A stretch of 64,000 nt of DNA from Halosolutus amylolyticus (GTDB lineage Archaea; Halobacteriota; Halobacteria; Halobacteriales; Natrialbaceae), in contig NZ_JALIQP010000002.1 in assembly GCF_023566055.1 (NCBI RefSeq), positions 496,001 through 560,000 on the forward strand, read 5' to 3'. Below the pieces are notes generated by a model. It made no database searches, was not told the DNA's origin, and saw nothing but the letters and a program-made list of their open reading frames with translations. Made by a program: the position numbers and the translations under genes. Positions 53,702 through 61,957 of this stretch are shown here, piece by piece. Position 1 is the stretch's first letter. The number at the start of each line of letters is the position of its first letter.

Positions 53702-55436
53702 GCAGCGCGAACTCGCGGGAACCGGCGTCACGCCGTTCGTCGGCCTCGGCACCGCGTACTGGCTCGAGACGAGCGTCGAACTCGGCCCGCCCCCGGATCC
53801 GGACGACGTCGACGCAGACGCCGAACGCGATCGGTTCGAGCGCACCCGCGACGCGGTTCGCGAAGCGCTCGAGCGGGAACGGGACGCGACCGCGGACCGG
53901 GTCGGCGATGAGGAGGGCGACATCTTCGACGCGCACGCGGCCTTCCTGATGGACCCCCAGATCACGGACGGCGTCACGGCGGCGGTCGGGGACGGACTCC
54001 CCGCGACGCACGCGGTCAGGGAAACGTTCGACGAGCACGTCGAGCAGTTCGAGGGGCTGGAGGGACCGATGGCGGATCGGGCGGACGACCTGCGCGACGT
54101 TCGGGATCGGCTACTCCGTCGGCTGCTCGCCGACGAGGCCGACACCGGAGACGCTGCGACGGGCGGGACGGCCGCGGCCGAAGAACTGGCGTCGTCGATT
54201 CCCGAGGGTGCCGTGGTCCTCGCGGATCGGCTCACCCCCAGCGAGACGGCGGCGTTCGATCCCGACCGGATCGCAGGGATCGCGACGAGTACCGGGAGCG
54301 AGACCTCCCACGCGGCGATCATCACGCGGGCACTCGGCATTCCCGCCGTCGTCGGCGTCGGCGACGTACTGCGGACGGTCTCGGACGGGGCGCCGGTCGT
54401 CGTCGACGGCGACCGCGGGGTCGTCGTCCCGGATCCGGACGACGAAACGCGTGCGCGGGCCGCCGCCGATCGATCCGTCGACCCGATCCCGGAACCGGTG
54501 TCGACGAGCGACGGCCGATCGATCGAGGTGGCCGCGAACGTCGCCGGACGCGAGGACGTCGAGCGGGCGGCCGCGATGGGGGCCGACGGGATCGGCCTGT
54601 TCCGGACGGAGTTTCTCTTCTTCGATCGCGACGAACCGCCCGGCGAGGACGAGCAGTTTCGGACGTACCGAGACGCCCTCGAGACCGTCTCCGGTCGCGT
54701 GATCGTCCGGACGCTCGACGTCGGCGGGGACAAGCCGCTGCCCTACCGGCAGGACGGGACCGAGCGGAACCCGTTCCTCGGTTCGCGGGGCATCCGCCTC
54801 TCGCTGGCGGACCAGTCGGACCTCTTCGAGACGCAACTGCGAGCGCTCCTGCGGGCGGCCGCGACGCCGAGCGGGGACGACCTCGCGGTCATGTTCCCGA
54901 TGATCGCGACGGTCGAGGAACTCGACGCGGCGCGAGAGCGACTCCACGCGATCGCGGCGGACCTGACCGCGGCGGGCGTCGACAACGCCGTTCCGGAACT
55001 CGGCGTGATGATCGAGACGCCCGCTGCGGCGTTCGTCGCCGACGAACTGGCGGCCCGCCTGGACTTCCTGAGTCTCGGTACGAACGACCTCACCCAGTAC
55101 GTGATGGCCGCCGATCGGGAGAACGAGCGGGTCGCGGACCTGCAGGACCCGCTCTCGCCGCCGGTGCTACGGGCGATCGCTCGAACGGTCCGGGCGGGCC
55201 ACGAGGGGGACGCGTGGGTCGGGATGTGCGGTGAACTTGCCGGCGACCCGGCGGTGACCGAACTCCTCGTCGGCCTCGGCCTCGACGAACTCAGTGCGAG
55301 TCCGATCGCCGTTCCGGCGGTCAAGCGCCGGGTACGGGACCTCGACGCGAGCGCCGCGGCAGCGCTCGCCGATCGGGTCCTCGACGCGGCGACGCGGGAC
55401 GAGGTTCGAGCGCGCTACGCGGACGACTCGCGCTGA
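53694..55436 (+). CDS. ptsI: PEP-protein phosphotransferase (Enzyme I)
   Basis: 580-residue Enzyme I. An HPr-binding helical domain (about 25-145) precedes the phosphohistidine domain, with H206 in STGSETSHAAIITRALGIP. The PEP-binding barrel shows GADGIGLFRTEFLFFDRDEP, DVGGDKPLPY, FLGSRGIRLSL and the catalytic Cys C512 in VGMCGELAGDP. The N-terminal GVTPFVGLGTAYWLE is family-like. All key residues are intact. Co-transcribed with ptsH; convergent with dhaM (43 bp between stops). Confidence 0.95.
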   Translation: MTEQRELAGTGVTPFVGLGTAYWLETSVELGPPPDPDDVDADAERDRFERTRDAVREALERERDATADRVGDEEGDIFDAHAAFLMDPQITDGVTAAVGDGLPATHAVRETFDEHVEQFEGLEGPMADRADDLRDVRDRLLRRLLADEADTGDAATGGTAAAEELASSIPEGAVVLADRLTPSETAAFDPDRIAGIATSTGSETSHAAIITRALGIPAVVGVGDVLRTVSDGAPVVVDGDRGVVVPDPDDETRARAAADRSVDPIPEPVSTSDGRSIEVAANVAGREDVERAAAMGADGIGLFRTEFLFFDRDEPPGEDEQFRTYRDALETVSGRVIVRTLDVGGDKPLPYRQDGTERNPFLGSRGIRLSLADQSDLFETQLRALLRAAATPSGDDLAVMFPMIATVEELDAARERLHAIAADLTAAGVDNAVPELGVMIETPAAAFVADELAARLDFLSLGTNDLTQYVMAADRENERVADLQDPLSPPVLRAIARTVRAGHEGDAWVGMCGELAGDPAVTELLVGLGLDELSASPIAVPAVKRRVRDLDASAAAALADRVLDAATRDEVRARYADDSR

Positions 55437-55479
55437 CCCCACTCGGCCGCCGGTTGCCAGTCACCGACCACCGATCGCC

Positions 55480-55857
55480 TCACACCTTCGAGACGTCGCG
55501 GGCGTCCTCGGCGGCCTCCAGGACCGACTCGACGGTCGCCGACGGTGCGGTCGCCGCCACGGCCGCGTTGAGCGCCCCCTCGAGGACCGGCGCGTCGGCG
55601 ACGACGGCGTCGGCGGCCGCCTCCTCGATCGCGAGTTCGGCGTTCATCACCGCGCTCCCGAGGTCGACGAGGACGACGACGCCGTCGTCGGCGACGGCCT
55701 CGATCGCCTCCCGTATCGGTCCCGGTGTCGTTCCGATCCGGCCGTCTCCGGTTCCACCCACGGCCTCGATACGGGCGTCTCCACCCACCTCCCGGGCGAT
55801 CTCGCGAATACCCGCGGCCGCTCGCTCGCTGTGGGAGACGACGACGATGCCGACCAT
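55480..55857 (-). CDS. dhaM: Dihydroxyacetone kinase phosphotransfer subunit DhaM (EIIA-mannose type)
   Basis: 125-residue PTS subunit. Phospho-acceptor H9 in GIVVVSHSERAAAGI; VVLVDLGSAVMNAELAIEE is the second signature of the EIIA-Man fold. ATG 55857 overlaps the dhaL TGA by one base (TGATG), so coupled translation. Unlike the long E. coli DhaM it has no fused HPr or EI-like domain and must therefore use the free HPr encoded next door. Confidence 0.93.
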   Translation of the reverse strand: MVGIVVVSHSERAAAGIREIAREVGGDARIEAVGGTGDGRIGTTPGPIREAIEAVADDGVVVLVDLGSAVMNAELAIEEAAADAVVADAPVLEGALNAAVAATAPSATVESVLEAAEDARDVSKV

Positions 55858-56582
55858 CACTCACCCCCGTCCGCGGGCGCGTCTTCGGCGTCGGGCAGTT
55901 CGTCGGGTTCCACGTCGGCCGCCGCGTCGATCGCGACCTCGCCGTCGACGTATTCGGTCGCCACGTCGAGCAGTTCCTCGAGCAGGTACAGCGTGCTCGT
56001 CGCGCCCGGATCCTGGTGGCCGACCGATCGCCAGCCGAGGTACGACGCGCGGCCCTTCTTCGCCCGGATGGGCGTCGTGAACTCGACGCCGCGACGAGCG
56101 GCGTCGACGGCCTTCCCCAGGGCGTCGATCGGTTCGCGGTCGTCGACCTCGATCGATTTCCTGTAGGTGTGGACCGCCGGCGTGAGTGCGTCGACCATCG
56201 TCTTGTCGCCGACGGACGCTTTTCCCCGCTCTTCGACCGTCTCGAGGTAGCGCTCGGCGAACGCGACCGTCGTGTCGGCGGTGATCCCGTCCTCGAGTTC
56301 CTGGCTCGCCTTCATCAGCGACCCGCCGTACAGCGGGCCCGACGCGCCGCCGACCTCCGAGACGAGCGCGACGCCCGCCGCTTTGACGAGGTCGGCCGGG
56401 TCGCCGTCGGTCTCCTCGACGCGTTCGAGTGCAGTCCGGAAGCCGCGATCCATGTTCGCACCGTGGTCGGCGTCGCCGATCGCGGAGTCGAGGTCCGTCA
56501 GGTGGTCCTTTTCATCCGCGAGCCGGTCGGCGATCGCTTCGACTGCCGTCCGAACTGCTTCGGTCTGAGTCTCTTGATCCAT
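55857..56582 (-). CDS. dhaL: Dihydroxyacetone kinase ADP-binding subunit DhaL
   Basis: 241 residues. Helical-barrel nucleotide domain: LTDLDSAIGDADHGANMDRG carries the magnesium-binding Asp triad (D32, D37, D39), followed by GGASGPLYGGSLMKASQELE and KGRASYLGWRSVGHQDPGAT. The bound ADP acts as a coenzyme, re-phosphorylated by DhaM. Acidic C-terminal tail. Located 18 bp after dhaK. Confidence 0.94.
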   Translation of the reverse strand: MDQETQTEAVRTAVEAIADRLADEKDHLTDLDSAIGDADHGANMDRGFRTALERVEETDGDPADLVKAAGVALVSEVGGASGPLYGGSLMKASQELEDGITADTTVAFAERYLETVEERGKASVGDKTMVDALTPAVHTYRKSIEVDDREPIDALGKAVDAARRGVEFTTPIRAKKGRASYLGWRSVGHQDPGATSTLYLLEELLDVATEYVDGEVAIDAAADVEPDELPDAEDAPADGGE

Positions 56583-56600
56583 CCTGTCGTCACCAGTCGG

Positions 56601-57599
56601 TTACTCGGGGACCGTCAGCCCGGGCGTCTCGGCCGGGGCGGCGAGCAGTTCCATCAGTTCGTCGTCGAGTTCGAGCACCGTGATCGAACACCCCATCATG
56701 TCGAGGGAGGTCATGTAGTCGCCGACCCAGGCGTCCCAGGTTTCGAGCCCACGGTCGTCGAGTACCGACTGGAGCCGACGGTTGACGACGTACAACTCCA
56801 TCAGCGGCGTCCCGCCCATCCCGTTGACGATCGTCGCGACCTCGGTTCCCGTCTCGAGTTCGAGGTCCTCGAGCACGGCCTCCGCGAGGTGGTCGGTGAT
56901 CTCGTCCACGGACATGAGTTCGGTGCGTTCCGTCCCCGGCTCCCCGTGGATGCCGATCCCGAGTTCGATCTCGTCCTCGCCGAGGTCGAACGTCGGCTCG
57001 CCCTTCTCGGGCGTGACACAGGAGGTGAGCGCCATGCCCATCGTCCCGACGTTCTCGGTGGCCTTCTCGGCGACGCGCTTGATTTCGGCCAGATCCTCGC
57101 CCCGCTGGGCCATCGCGCCGGCGATCTTGTGGACGAAGATCGTCCCGCAGACGCCGCGGCGACCCGACGTGTACAGCGAGTCCTCGACCGCGACGTCGTC
57201 GTTTACTACGACGTGCTCGACCTCGGTGTCGGCCTCCATCTCGGCCATCTCGATCGCCGTCTCGAAGTTCATCACGTCGCCCTCGTAGTTCTTGACGACG
57301 CAGAAGACGCCCTCACCGCCGTCACAGGCCTGGATCAGTTCGCTCACCTGATCGGCCGTCGGCGAGGTAAACACCTCCCCCGCGGCCGCACCGTCGAGCA
57401 TGCCGTCGCCGATGTAGCCCGCGTGTGTGGGTTCGTGACCGCTGCCGCCGCCCGAGACGAGTCCGACTTTTCCCTCGACGGGCGCGTCGCTGCGAACGAC
57501 GGCCTCCGTCCCGTCGACCCTGCGGAGGTCGTGGGCCGCGACCATCCCCTCGAGCATCTCGTCGACGACGTCCGCCGGTTCGTTAATGAGTTTCTTCAT
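56601..57599 (-). CDS. dhaK: Dihydroxyacetone kinase substrate-binding subunit DhaK
   Basis: 332 residues from ATG 57599. H218 in GIGIHGEPGT, at exactly the position known from bacterial DhaK, forms the hemiaminal with dihydroxyacetone. Other motifs: LVSGGGSGHEPTHAGYIGDG near 49-68, VKNYEGDVMNFE, NGMGGTPLMELYVV. The open frame upstream of 57599 is not protein-like. First gene of dhaKLM; the kinase produces DHAP, which suits halophiles that consume glycerol and the dihydroxyacetone overflow of other organisms. Confidence 0.95.
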   Translation of the reverse strand: MKKLINEPADVVDEMLEGMVAAHDLRRVDGTEAVVRSDAPVEGKVGLVSGGGSGHEPTHAGYIGDGMLDGAAAGEVFTSPTADQVSELIQACDGGEGVFCVVKNYEGDVMNFETAIEMAEMEADTEVEHVVVNDDVAVEDSLYTSGRRGVCGTIFVHKIAGAMAQRGEDLAEIKRVAEKATENVGTMGMALTSCVTPEKGEPTFDLGEDEIELGIGIHGEPGTERTELMSVDEITDHLAEAVLEDLELETGTEVATIVNGMGGTPLMELYVVNRRLQSVLDDRGLETWDAWVGDYMTSLDMMGCSITVLELDDELMELLAAPAETPGLTVPE

Positions 57600-57859
57600 A
57601 ATCCCACGTGGAGTGTGGACACATAGCAAGATAACGCTTGCTCGTCGCTCCATCGACCGAGAAGGCCCCGGAGTCGCGCCGGACGATCGGCCGGACCCAG
57701 GTGGCCACGACGAGCCTGCGCGACCGATCGTCCGCGTCCGATTGCGTACCCGCGAACGGCCGCACGGCGAGCGGTCACTGCACCGGCGGGGTCGCGATCG
57801 GATACGGGCCTGCTTCTTCCCAGCCAACCTATTTCTGTCCTCCCGGTGCCAATCCACCC

Positions 57860-58108
57860 ATGGCAGATACCACCAGCACCTCGGACGAAGTGACGCGCGA
57901 CGAGGCGGCCGATCGCCTCCAGGAAATCGCCCGCGAACTCCGTGGCGAGGGACCGGCGGACGTTCACATCGGCAACAAGACCCTGACGCTGGCGCCGACG
58001 TCCGCCCTCGAGTACGACGTCGAGGTCGAGGAACGATCGCCGATGCTCGGCGGCGATCGGGAACGGCTCACCGTGTCGCTCGCCTGGAAAGCGGACGGCG
58101 ACGACTGA
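57860..58108 (+). CDS. Amphi-Trp domain protein
   Basis: 82-residue single-domain protein. Pattern VTRDEAADRLQEIARELRGE then VHIGNKTLTLAP and ERLTVSLAWK is that of the haloarchaeal amphi-Trp domain, whose name comes from the terminal Trp strand. Function unknown. Its TGA stop is the first triplet of a tandem palindromic repeat. Confidence 0.85.
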   Translation: MADTTSTSDEVTRDEAADRLQEIARELRGEGPADVHIGNKTLTLAPTSALEYDVEVEERSPMLGGDRERLTVSLAWKADGDD

Positions 58109-58190
58109 TACGGATTGCTGTACCGATGTACCGGCGCAACCGCGATCCGGCGGCGGTTGCGCCGGAAATGACTTACAGTAAACCGTATGA
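58106..58190. repeat. Palindromic element, family 1, copy C
   Basis: 85 bp from TGATACGGATTGCTGT to ACAGTAAACCGTATGA with perfect inner repeat CCGGCGCAACCGC / GCGGTTGCGCCGG. Starts with the TGA stop of the amphi-Trp gene. Its last TGA is shared with copy D. Confidence 0.8.
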
Positions 58191-58272
58191 GACGGATTGC
58201 TGTCACGAGTTCCCAGCGCGACCACAGACGGGTCGCGGGTGCGCCGGAACTGACGGACAGCAGTCCGTATGA
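58188..58272. repeat. Palindromic element, family 1, copy D (tandem, diverged)
   Basis: 85 bp from TGAGACGGATTGCTGT to ACAGCAGTCCGTATGA. Outer ends match the other copies; the left inner arm is diverged, the right (GTGCGCCGGAACTGAC) is kept. Head-to-tail with copy C, sharing the TGA at 58188-58190. Confidence 0.75.
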
Positions 58273-58384
58273 GAACCGAGCGGGTCGATCTGGCTGGTTT
58301 CCTCGGTCACGTGGCACATGGGGATAGCCTGCAGTCAGACGACGAACCGGTAGGACTAATCACTGGGCGGCCCATCCCCCGTCG

Positions 58385-59107
58385 ATGCGACTCGCGAGGA
58401 TTTCGACTCCCGACGGACCGGTCACCGGACGGTACGAGGACGGCGTCGTCCACGGCGACGGTGAGACCTACGAGGTCGACGACGAGACCGACTTCCTACC
58501 GCCCTGCGAGCCCTCGGCGCTGTACTGCGTCGGGCGCAACTACGCGGAGACGCTCGACCAGATGGAGTACGAGCGACCCGCGGAACCCGACTTCTTCATC
58601 AAGCCGCCCGCCTCGCTGCTCGGCCAGCGGGAGCCGATCCCCTACCCCGAATTCACCGAGGAACTGACCTACGCCGGCGAACTGGCGGCCGTCATCGACG
58701 AGCCGTGCCACGACGTTCCGAAAGCGGAGGTACCCGACGTCGTGCGGGGCTACACGATCATGAACGACGTCGACGCGCTCGACCAGCAGGGCCGGACCGC
58801 CCGGAAGGCGTTCGACGGTTCCGGGCCCCTCGGGCCGTGGATCGAAACCGATCTCGACCCGACGGCGATCGACATGCGGACCGACGTCGCGGGCGAACGT
58901 CGACAGGAGGCGAACACGGAACTGATGCTGTTCGATCCGTACGAGATCGTCTCGTACCTCTCGAAGCGGTTCACCTTCCGCCCCGGGGACGTCGTCGCGT
59001 TCGGCAGTCCCGCGAATCCCGGCCTGGTCGAACCCGGTGACGCCGTCGAAATCACCTACGAGGGTGTCGGTACCTTGCGCAATACGATAGTCGAGTCGAG
59101 CGACTAG
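58385..59107 (+). CDS. Fumarylacetoacetate hydrolase family protein
   Basis: 240-residue member of the FAH superfamily (fumarylpyruvate hydrolase, 2-oxo-acid decarboxylase or acylpyruvase types). Core: YCVGRNYAETLDQ, FFIKPPASLLGQ, LTYAGELAAVIDEPCHDVPK (metal-binding Glu), VVRGYTIMNDVDALDQQGR, and VAFGSPANPGLVEPGDAVEI. The short length points to bacterial-type hydratase/hydrolases of aromatic or sugar-acid breakdown. No neighbours clarify the substrate. Confidence 0.88.
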   Translation: MRLARISTPDGPVTGRYEDGVVHGDGETYEVDDETDFLPPCEPSALYCVGRNYAETLDQMEYERPAEPDFFIKPPASLLGQREPIPYPEFTEELTYAGELAAVIDEPCHDVPKAEVPDVVRGYTIMNDVDALDQQGRTARKAFDGSGPLGPWIETDLDPTAIDMRTDVAGERRQEANTELMLFDPYEIVSYLSKRFTFRPGDVVAFGSPANPGLVEPGDAVEITYEGVGTLRNTIVESSD

Positions 59108-59152
59108 AGAGCGGTCGGTCGCACGACGCTCGATCCGATCGACGCTCCTCGA

Positions 59153-59653
59153 TTACTCGATCCGGGACAGCGCCAGGTCCTTCGCGGTGTCCGCGTCCGA
59201 AAACGGCGTCTCGCCCACTTCGATCGCCGACACCCACTTGATGTGCTCCCAGCAGTTCCGCTCTGAATCGATCGGCACGAGTCGGGCCGGGCCGCCGTGC
59301 TCGACCGGGAGCGACTCGCCGTCGAGTTCGAGCGCGAGGATCGACTCTCGGAGTCGATCGAGGGAAAACGAGCAGGCGTAGTCGCCGTCCATCGCGCGGA
59401 CGAGGGCGTACTCGCTGCCTTCAGTGAGTCCGGCGCGGTCCAGGACGGTCCCGACGCGGACGCCGCGCCAGGAGAGCCCGTCCGCGACCCACCCCTCGAC
59501 GCACGCGAAGTCGTCGGCTGCGGTCTCCAGCGGGAACGACGCGAGGTCGTCGGGGGTGAGCCGGAGCGATCGATCGACCGTCCCGGTGACGGACAGGGTC
59601 CACCCGTCGGGGTCGACCGCGGCTGGCACGTCGTGCGTTCTGAGGTCGCTCAT
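59153..59653 (-). CDS. Molybdopterin-dependent oxidoreductase, sulfite oxidase-like domain
   Basis: 166-residue minimal molybdopterin-binding domain of the sulfite oxidase/YedY family. The Mo-ligand Cys is C51 in DDFACVEGWVADGLSWRGVR. Further parts are YALVRAMDGDYACSFSLDR and GGPARLVPIDSERNCWEHIK, where WEHIKWV is the family end motif. No signal peptide or dimerisation domain is present, so it is a short cytosolic version. Physiological substrate unknown. Confidence 0.85.
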   Translation of the reverse strand: MSDLRTHDVPAAVDPDGWTLSVTGTVDRSLRLTPDDLASFPLETAADDFACVEGWVADGLSWRGVRVGTVLDRAGLTEGSEYALVRAMDGDYACSFSLDRLRESILALELDGESLPVEHGGPARLVPIDSERNCWEHIKWVSAIEVGETPFSDADTAKDLALSRIE

Positions 59654-59711
59654 CGCCCGGTACTACGACGTCCTCACGGAAACAGTTGCGCCGAACCGCT
59701 TCGGGAGCGGG

Positions 59712-59735
59712 TCATACGGACAGCGATCCGTCTCA
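59712..59735. repeat. Collapsed family 1 palindromic element at the cupin stop
   Basis: Read on the minus strand it is TGAGACGGATCGCTG followed by TCCGTATGA, i.e. the outer ends of the family 1 element without the interior. Its first TGA is the stop codon of the minus-strand cupin gene. Confidence 0.6.
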
Positions 59736-60107
59736 ATCGGGATCGAACTCGCCGCGCCGGAGGCCGACTCGGACCGGTTCGTGTTCAGCGTCCGTCGGCG
59801 GCGGGGACGTGACGAGCAGGGCCTCCAGCCGTTCGTCCTGGTTCGCGTGGATGCCCCGGGACTCGCCGGCGGGGACGACGACCACGTCGCCCGGTCCAAC
59901 CTTCCGATCGTCGTCCCCGTCCCTGACGAGGCCGCGCCCCGATTCGACGTCGATCACGACGTCGCTGTCGGGCGCGTGGACGGGGATGAACTGTCCCGGC
60001 TCGAAGTAGCCGAGCACCGCTTTCAGCCGATCGCTCCGGTAGATCTCCCGCGTCGAGAATTTCTCGTCGTCGTAGGTCCGCTCGGCGTCGAAGTCGGTCG
60101 CGACCAT
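59733..60107 (-). CDS. Cupin-domain protein
   Basis: 124 residues from ATG 60107, a single conserved beta-barrel cupin. EPGQFIPVHAPDSDVVIDVE and GPGDVVVVPAGESRGIHANQ are cupin motifs 1 and 2, with only one His in motif 1 (PVHAPDSD), so metal binding is uncertain. Function unknown. The frame continues upstream but is not coding. The stop codon belongs to a 24-bp palindromic repeat. Confidence 0.82.
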   Translation of the reverse strand: MVATDFDAERTYDDEKFSTREIYRSDRLKAVLGYFEPGQFIPVHAPDSDVVIDVESGRGLVRDGDDDRKVGPGDVVVVPAGESRGIHANQDERLEALLVTSPPPTDAEHEPVRVGLRRGEFDPD

Positions 60108-60261
60108 ACCCGAGCGTCGGCGCGACACGGGGAAGAGACTTGACCGGAATATGTTCGGCACTCGATCGGGTCGACCGGTCGAAACGGGCCCGTCACGAAC
60201 GTCCCGTCTCGACGCGACCCAGGAAGAAAGGCACTTCCGCCCGCACCCCGTCTCACCCGCT

Positions 60262-60774
60262 GTGAGCGCTGACGCCCCGCGCCGCGTCGAAGTCCACCCC
60301 GATCGGGAGGTCGTCGTCGAGTTCGATCCCGACCTGACCTTCGAGTGCGTCGACGACTGCACCTGGTGTTGCCACCACGGGGTCTTGCTCTACGATCGGG
60401 ACCTCCTCGAACTGGCCCAGCGGGCGAACCTGGCGGAGACGACGACCGACTTTCGCGGCGAGAAGTTCGTCGCCCGCGAGGAGAAGGGGCGCGACGAGCA
60501 CGTCGCCGACGACGGCCACGCCTGCGCGTTCCTCCGCGAGGACGGCCTCTGTACACTGCACCTGGAAGAGGACTGGAAGCCGACCCGGTGTTCGGTCTTC
60601 CCGCTCGGCGTCTGGCGCGAGGACGGCGACCTCCACGTCGACATCCGGGACTCGGCACACGACCACTGCGAGGGGCTGAACGTCAGCGATCGGCGGGTGA
60701 TCGAGCACCTCGACGCTTTCCTGCCCGAACTGCTGTGGGACCTCGAGAATCCGGATTCGGACCGGGTACTGTAG
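60262..60774 (+). CDS. YkgJ-family cysteine cluster protein
   Basis: 170 residues from GTG 60262. Cysteine cluster FECVDDCTWCCHHGVLLYDR (CxxxCxxCC) near 32-41, then CAFLREDGLCTLHLEEDWKP and TRCSVFPLGVW, the usual arrangement of YkgJ-type zinc or iron-binding proteins. An upstream open stretch (from 60151) is Arg/Thr-rich and discarded. Function not established for the family; an enzyme or metal-handling role is likely. Confidence 0.85.
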   Translation: MSADAPRRVEVHPDREVVVEFDPDLTFECVDDCTWCCHHGVLLYDRDLLELAQRANLAETTTDFRGEKFVAREEKGRDEHVADDGHACAFLREDGLCTLHLEEDWKPTRCSVFPLGVWREDGDLHVDIRDSAHDHCEGLNVSDRRVIEHLDAFLPELLWDLENPDSDRVL

Positions 60775-60863
60775 TCCGATCCCGATCGATCATCGTCGCC
60801 GTGGTGGTTCCCAACTGAGAGGAGCCTGCTATCGAGTGCCGTGCTACCACGACTCTCCAACCA

Positions 60864-60869
60864 TTTAAA
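60864..60869 (+). promoter_or_regulatory. TATA box of aIF1A gene
   Basis: TTTAAA centred about 27 bp upstream of the GTG at 60893, the distance expected for a leaderless haloarchaeal transcript. Supports the GTG start. Confidence 0.6.
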
Positions 60870-60892
60870 CGTGCGGCGCTCGTAGTGAAGGT

Positions 60893-61177
60893 GTGACAGA
60901 AAACTCCGGGCGACGGAACCTCCGTATGCCCAACAGTGACGAAGTATTCGCCGTCGTAACCGAACACCTCGGGGGCAACCACGTTCAGCTCCGCTGTGAG
61001 GACGGCGAAGAGCGTCTCGGCCGCATTCCCGGGCGGATGAAATACCGCACCTGGATCGAGCAAGACGACATCGTCGTCGCCGAGCCCTGGGACTGGCAGG
61101 ACGAGAAGGCCACGATCGAGTGGCGCTACACCAGTCAGGACGCCGATCAGCTGCGCCGCGAAGGCCATATCGACTGA
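60893..61177 (+). CDS. eif1a: Translation initiation factor aIF1A
   Basis: 94-residue archaeal initiation factor 1A with S1/OB fold, which binds the ribosomal A site during initiation. Sequence is nearly diagnostic: [63 protein letters not shown] start. Monocistronic, full length. Confidence 0.97.
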   Translation: MTENSGRRNLRMPNSDEVFAVVTEHLGGNHVQLRCEDGEERLGRIPGRMKYRTWIEQDDIVVAEPWDWQDEKATIEWRYTSQDADQLRREGHID

Positions 61178-61334
61178 TACCCATTCTTGTCTAGCGGGTC
61201 GAGCCGAGACCGCTCTCAATGACGATTAGGACGCCAGCGACGCCACACGCGAGTGACGACACCGGATCACCGATCGGCCCCAACGACGGGACCCGGGAAC
61301 CGATCGTGCGATCGATCGTGACGGCGACGCCCGG

Positions 61335-61898
61335 TTATTCGGTAGCCGCGAACTCCTCGACGATGGCGTCGCAGAAGGCATCGAGGTCGTCCGGATCACG
61401 GCTCGTGACCAGTCCGTCGTCGACGACGACCTCCTCGTCGACCCACTCCCCGCCCGCGTTTCGAACGTCGGTCTGCAGGCTGGGATAGGACGTCAGCGTC
61501 CGGCCCTCGACGACGTCCGCCTCGATCAGCGTCCACGGTCCGTGACAGATGACGCCGGCAGGCTTGCCGTCCGTCAGGTGCTGCCGGAGGAGATCGACCG
61601 CGTCCTCGTCGGTCCGGAGCGTGTCCGCGCCGACGGTTCCGCCCGGGACGAGCAGGGCGTCGTAGTCGGCGGCCGAGACCTCGTCGAACGTCTCGTCGAC
61701 CGCGTAGGCGTCGCTCCAGTCGAGATCGTTATTGACGGTCCGGCCGTCCCCGGATTCGCTCCCCAGAACCACGACCGTCGCACCGGCGTCGGACACGGCC
61801 TCCCTCGGTTCCGTGAATTCGATCTCTTCGCTCCCCTCCGGGGCGAGGAAGAACCCTACCGTCGTGTTTTCGAGCGGCTGGCGATCAGAATGACTCAT
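61335..61898 (-). CDS. DJ-1/PfpI family protein
   Basis: 187 residues from ATG 61898. Class I glutamine amidotransferase-like fold. Nucleophile C118 in GVICHGPWTLIEADV; conserved Glu in APEGSEEIEFTEP; DALLVPGGTVGADTLR before the elbow. The family includes deglycase/glyoxalase III and the PfpI protease; the CHGPW motif is PfpI-like. Probably a protein or metabolite repair or stress enzyme; activity not determinable. Sits next to a minus-strand SDR. Confidence 0.9.
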   Translation of the reverse strand: MSHSDRQPLENTTVGFFLAPEGSEEIEFTEPREAVSDAGATVVVLGSESGDGRTVNNDLDWSDAYAVDETFDEVSAADYDALLVPGGTVGADTLRTDEDAVDLLRQHLTDGKPAGVICHGPWTLIEADVVEGRTLTSYPSLQTDVRNAGGEWVDEEVVVDDGLVTSRDPDDLDAFCDAIVEEFAATE

Positions 61899-61957
61899 CG
61901 GTCGATCCTGAGGCCGGGAGCGGGGAAACGGTTCGACTTTCCGTTGCAACGCCGCCG

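Noticed and set aside
57600-57859. Upstream extension of DhaK
   Set aside because: Not protein-like; the ATG at 57599 gives the canonical DhaK length and places the reactive His at residue 218.
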